The notes under the pieces are model-generated. The model worked only from the letters and a program-made list of their open reading frames with translations, did no database searches and was not told where the DNA came from. Both the position numbers and the translations under genes were made by a program. This document shows positions 62,796-64,000 of a DNA stretch of 64,000 nt, one piece after another. The DNA is from Pseudomonas morbosilactucae (GTDB taxonomy: Bacteria > Pseudomonadota > Gammaproteobacteria > Pseudomonadales > Pseudomonadaceae), in contig NZ_JALQCW010000002.1 of the NCBI RefSeq assembly GCF_023241715.1, forward strand, positions 62,001 through 126,000, read 5' to 3'. Position 1 is the first letter of the stretch. The number at the start of each line of letters is the position of its first letter.

Positions 62796-63236
62796 ATGTT
62801 CAGACTCTTCACCTCTGCACTGCTGCTCAACACTCTGCTGCTGTCCGGCTGCGGGACCTACATGGCACGTGGCGGCAGCATGGACTGGCGCGACGATCGC
62901 TATTACCGGGGCACCAAGACCAGTGCGCAACTGGTCACCGGCTACGACATGGGCTACGCGCGCATGCTCACCGGCGGCTGTTGGGTCATGGTGGTGTGCC
63001 CGATCATCATGATCGGAACCCTGCCGGGGGACATCGTGGTCGACACCCTGCTGCTGCCCTACGATGCCCTCCAGCCGGAGCGGCCCAAGCGCAACATGCA
63101 CGTCAATATGAAAGACCACCCACCGTTGGAGCCGCTGGAAGGCGTGGAACCTTTGGAGCAACCCGGCCAGCCGGTCAGCGCCACACCCCCCCAAGCGCCC
63201 GTCGCCGAACAGCCGCCAGCGCCCCAGCCTGAATAA
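62796..63236 (+). CDS. YceK/YidQ-like lipoprotein, tandem paralogue
   Basis: 146 residues from ATG 62796; a TTG at 62763 is possible. Signal MFRLFTSALLLNTLLLSGCGTYMARGG with lipobox LLSGC. MDWRDDRYYRGTKTSAQLVTG and CPIIMIGTLPGDIVVDTLLLPYDALQP repeat the pattern of the upstream gene. The C-terminal 50 residues are Pro/Glu/Gln-rich. Tandem duplication of a small envelope lipoprotein. Confidence 0.8.
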   Translation: MFRLFTSALLLNTLLLSGCGTYMARGGSMDWRDDRYYRGTKTSAQLVTGYDMGYARMLTGGCWVMVVCPIIMIGTLPGDIVVDTLLLPYDALQPERPKRNMHVNMKDHPPLEPLEGVEPLEQPGQPVSATPPQAPVAEQPPAPQPE

Positions 63237-63260
63237 GCAACACCGGCCCTGGCCACAAGC

Positions 63261-64000
63261 CTAGGGCTGATCCACCACGCTGGGTTCCAGGCCCAGCCGC
63301 TGCAAGCGACAAGGCTGTCCGAGACGGTCCACTTGCGGTCGGCCAAACAGGTAGCCCTGCCCCCACTCCCCGCCACAGGCGCTGGCCAACCCATGGTCGG
63401 CGACGGTTTCAATGCCTTCGATAATCACGCACGGCGCCAGGGTCTTGCACAACTGCACCAGGTGGCTGAGGGTCTGGGCGCTGTTGAGTTCGCCCCGGGC
63501 GCGACGCAGGTAGCCCTGGTCGATCTTGACGATGTCCGGCCGGGTGCGGCGGATGAACTCCAGGGTGCCCAGGCCCGAACCGAAGTCATCGATGGCTACC
63601 CGGCAGCCCAGTTCACGCAGGCACAGCACAAACTCGATGGCCGCCTGGGTACTGGGGGGCGTGGCGCTCTCGGTGATCTCGATCACCAGCCGCGAGGCCA
63701 CCGAAGGCTCATCACCCAGGCGCCGCAACACGTCGTGCCAGAAGCCATCGATGATCGCGCTCTGCGCCGAGATATTGCAGCCCAGGCGCAGCAGCGGGTC
63801 CTTGAGCAGGCACTCGATAACGCTATGGACCACGCTGCGGTCCAGCTCGCGCATCAGTTGGTGCTTCTCCAGCATGGCAAAGGGGTAGACCCCGTCACCC
63901 CGGGCATCGACATGCCGCAGCAAACCCTCCGGTACAGCACCCGGCTGCTGTCGGGCAGCCAGATCACCGGCTGGAAGGCCAGCACCAGGCGCCCCTGGGA
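63261..64000 (-). CDS. EAL-domain c-di-GMP phosphodiesterase, partial and frame-shifted
   Basis: The upstream end lies outside the window. Catalytic features present: CNISAQS (Asn), EITESATPP (Glu), AIDDFGSGLGTLEF, DIVKID, IIEGIETVADHGLA and GQGYLFGRP. Near 63930/63931 one base is missing: restoring it joins LVLAFQPVIWLPDSSRVLYR to EGLLRHVDARGDGVYPFAMLEK, with EGL in place of the usual EAL. Without it the frame starts at a TTG (63923). Catalytic residues are intact, so active c-di-GMP hydrolysis is plausible. The other domains are not visible. Confidence 0.8.
   Translation of the reverse strand, partial: PGAPGAGLPAGDLAARQQPGAVPEGLLRHVDARGDGVYPFAMLEKHQLMRELDRSVVHSVIECLLKDPLLRLGCNISAQSAIIDGFWHDVLRRLGDEPSVASRLVIEITESATPPSTQAAIEFVLCLRELGCRVAIDDFGSGLGTLEFIRRTRPDIVKIDQGYLRRARGELNSAQTLSHLVQLCKTLAPCVIIEGIETVADHGLASACGGEWGQGYLFGRPQVDRLGQPCRLQRLGLEPSVVDQP

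Noticed and set aside
1..64000. CRISPR array, rRNA or tRNA genes
   Set aside because: No regularly spaced repeats and no recognisable tRNA or rRNA segments; the repeats seen are single inverted or direct repeats.

Overview
The window is about 60-65% GC with pseudomonad gene content: OprD-type porin, MocR regulators, an OprM-free set of catabolic clusters with AraC/LysR/GntR control, YcaC, paired MCPs, and short inverted repeats of the kind found in the P. fluorescens group. It looks like a plant- or soil-associated Pseudomonas chromosome segment rich in accessory catabolism, with one low-GC island.

Layout. 1-7.1 kb: two divergent carboxylate-catabolism operons, each with its own regulator and a lactonase-type amidohydrolase (MFS transporter plus amidohydrolase under GntR; amidohydrolase, DctA and OprD porin beside a LysR). 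7.3-9.1 kb: a GAF histidine kinase and a DUF4303 protein. 9.2-13.3 kb: a MocR regulator divergent from a small-molecule kinase and a PLP phospho-lyase, which read as a hydroxylysine or phosphoethanolamine type pathway. 13.5-15.1 kb: MCP. 15.2-21.6 kb: AraC regulator, nitrilase, heme aldoxime dehydratase, outer-membrane protein and TonB receptor (aldoxime to nitrile to acid). 21.8-30 kb: mixed genes (unknown protein, hydrolases, TPM protein, second MCP, LysR, MscS-CNBD channel). 30-34.8 kb: YcaC, Tat amidohydrolase, monooxygenase-like protein and DoxX beside a LysR. 34.9-44.2 kb: regulators (AraC, GlxA, two convergent winged-helix/ATPase regulators overlapping by 54 bp), haloperoxidase-like hydrolase, FMN reductase, pirin. 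44.3-53.1 kb: nine co-oriented genes around homoserine, threonine and methionine chemistry (aldehyde dehydrogenase, short homoserine dehydrogenase, SUKH protein, Lrp/AsnC regulator, threonine-synthase-like protein, LysR, permease, gamma-lyase family enzyme), which I read as a homoserine-family amino-acid utilisation locus.

53.2-61.1 kb is an AT-rich island read on the minus strand: an orphan T6SS hcp gene, a small damaged toxin gene with a URI/GIY-YIG-like sequence, an immunity-like gene overlapping it by 4 nt, and then about ten small immunity-like genes and fragments, including a duplicated ankyrin 3' end. Upstream of hcp are three copies of an 18-bp palindrome and a -24/-12-like element. 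This is the most interesting part of the window.

61.5-64 kb: DinB protein, small conserved protein, two tandem YceK-like lipoproteins and the end of an EAL phosphodiesterase. At least seven single-base frame breaks, many in homopolymers, occur in otherwise well-conserved reading frames; they are either sequencing errors or real decay and affect how several genes should be read.
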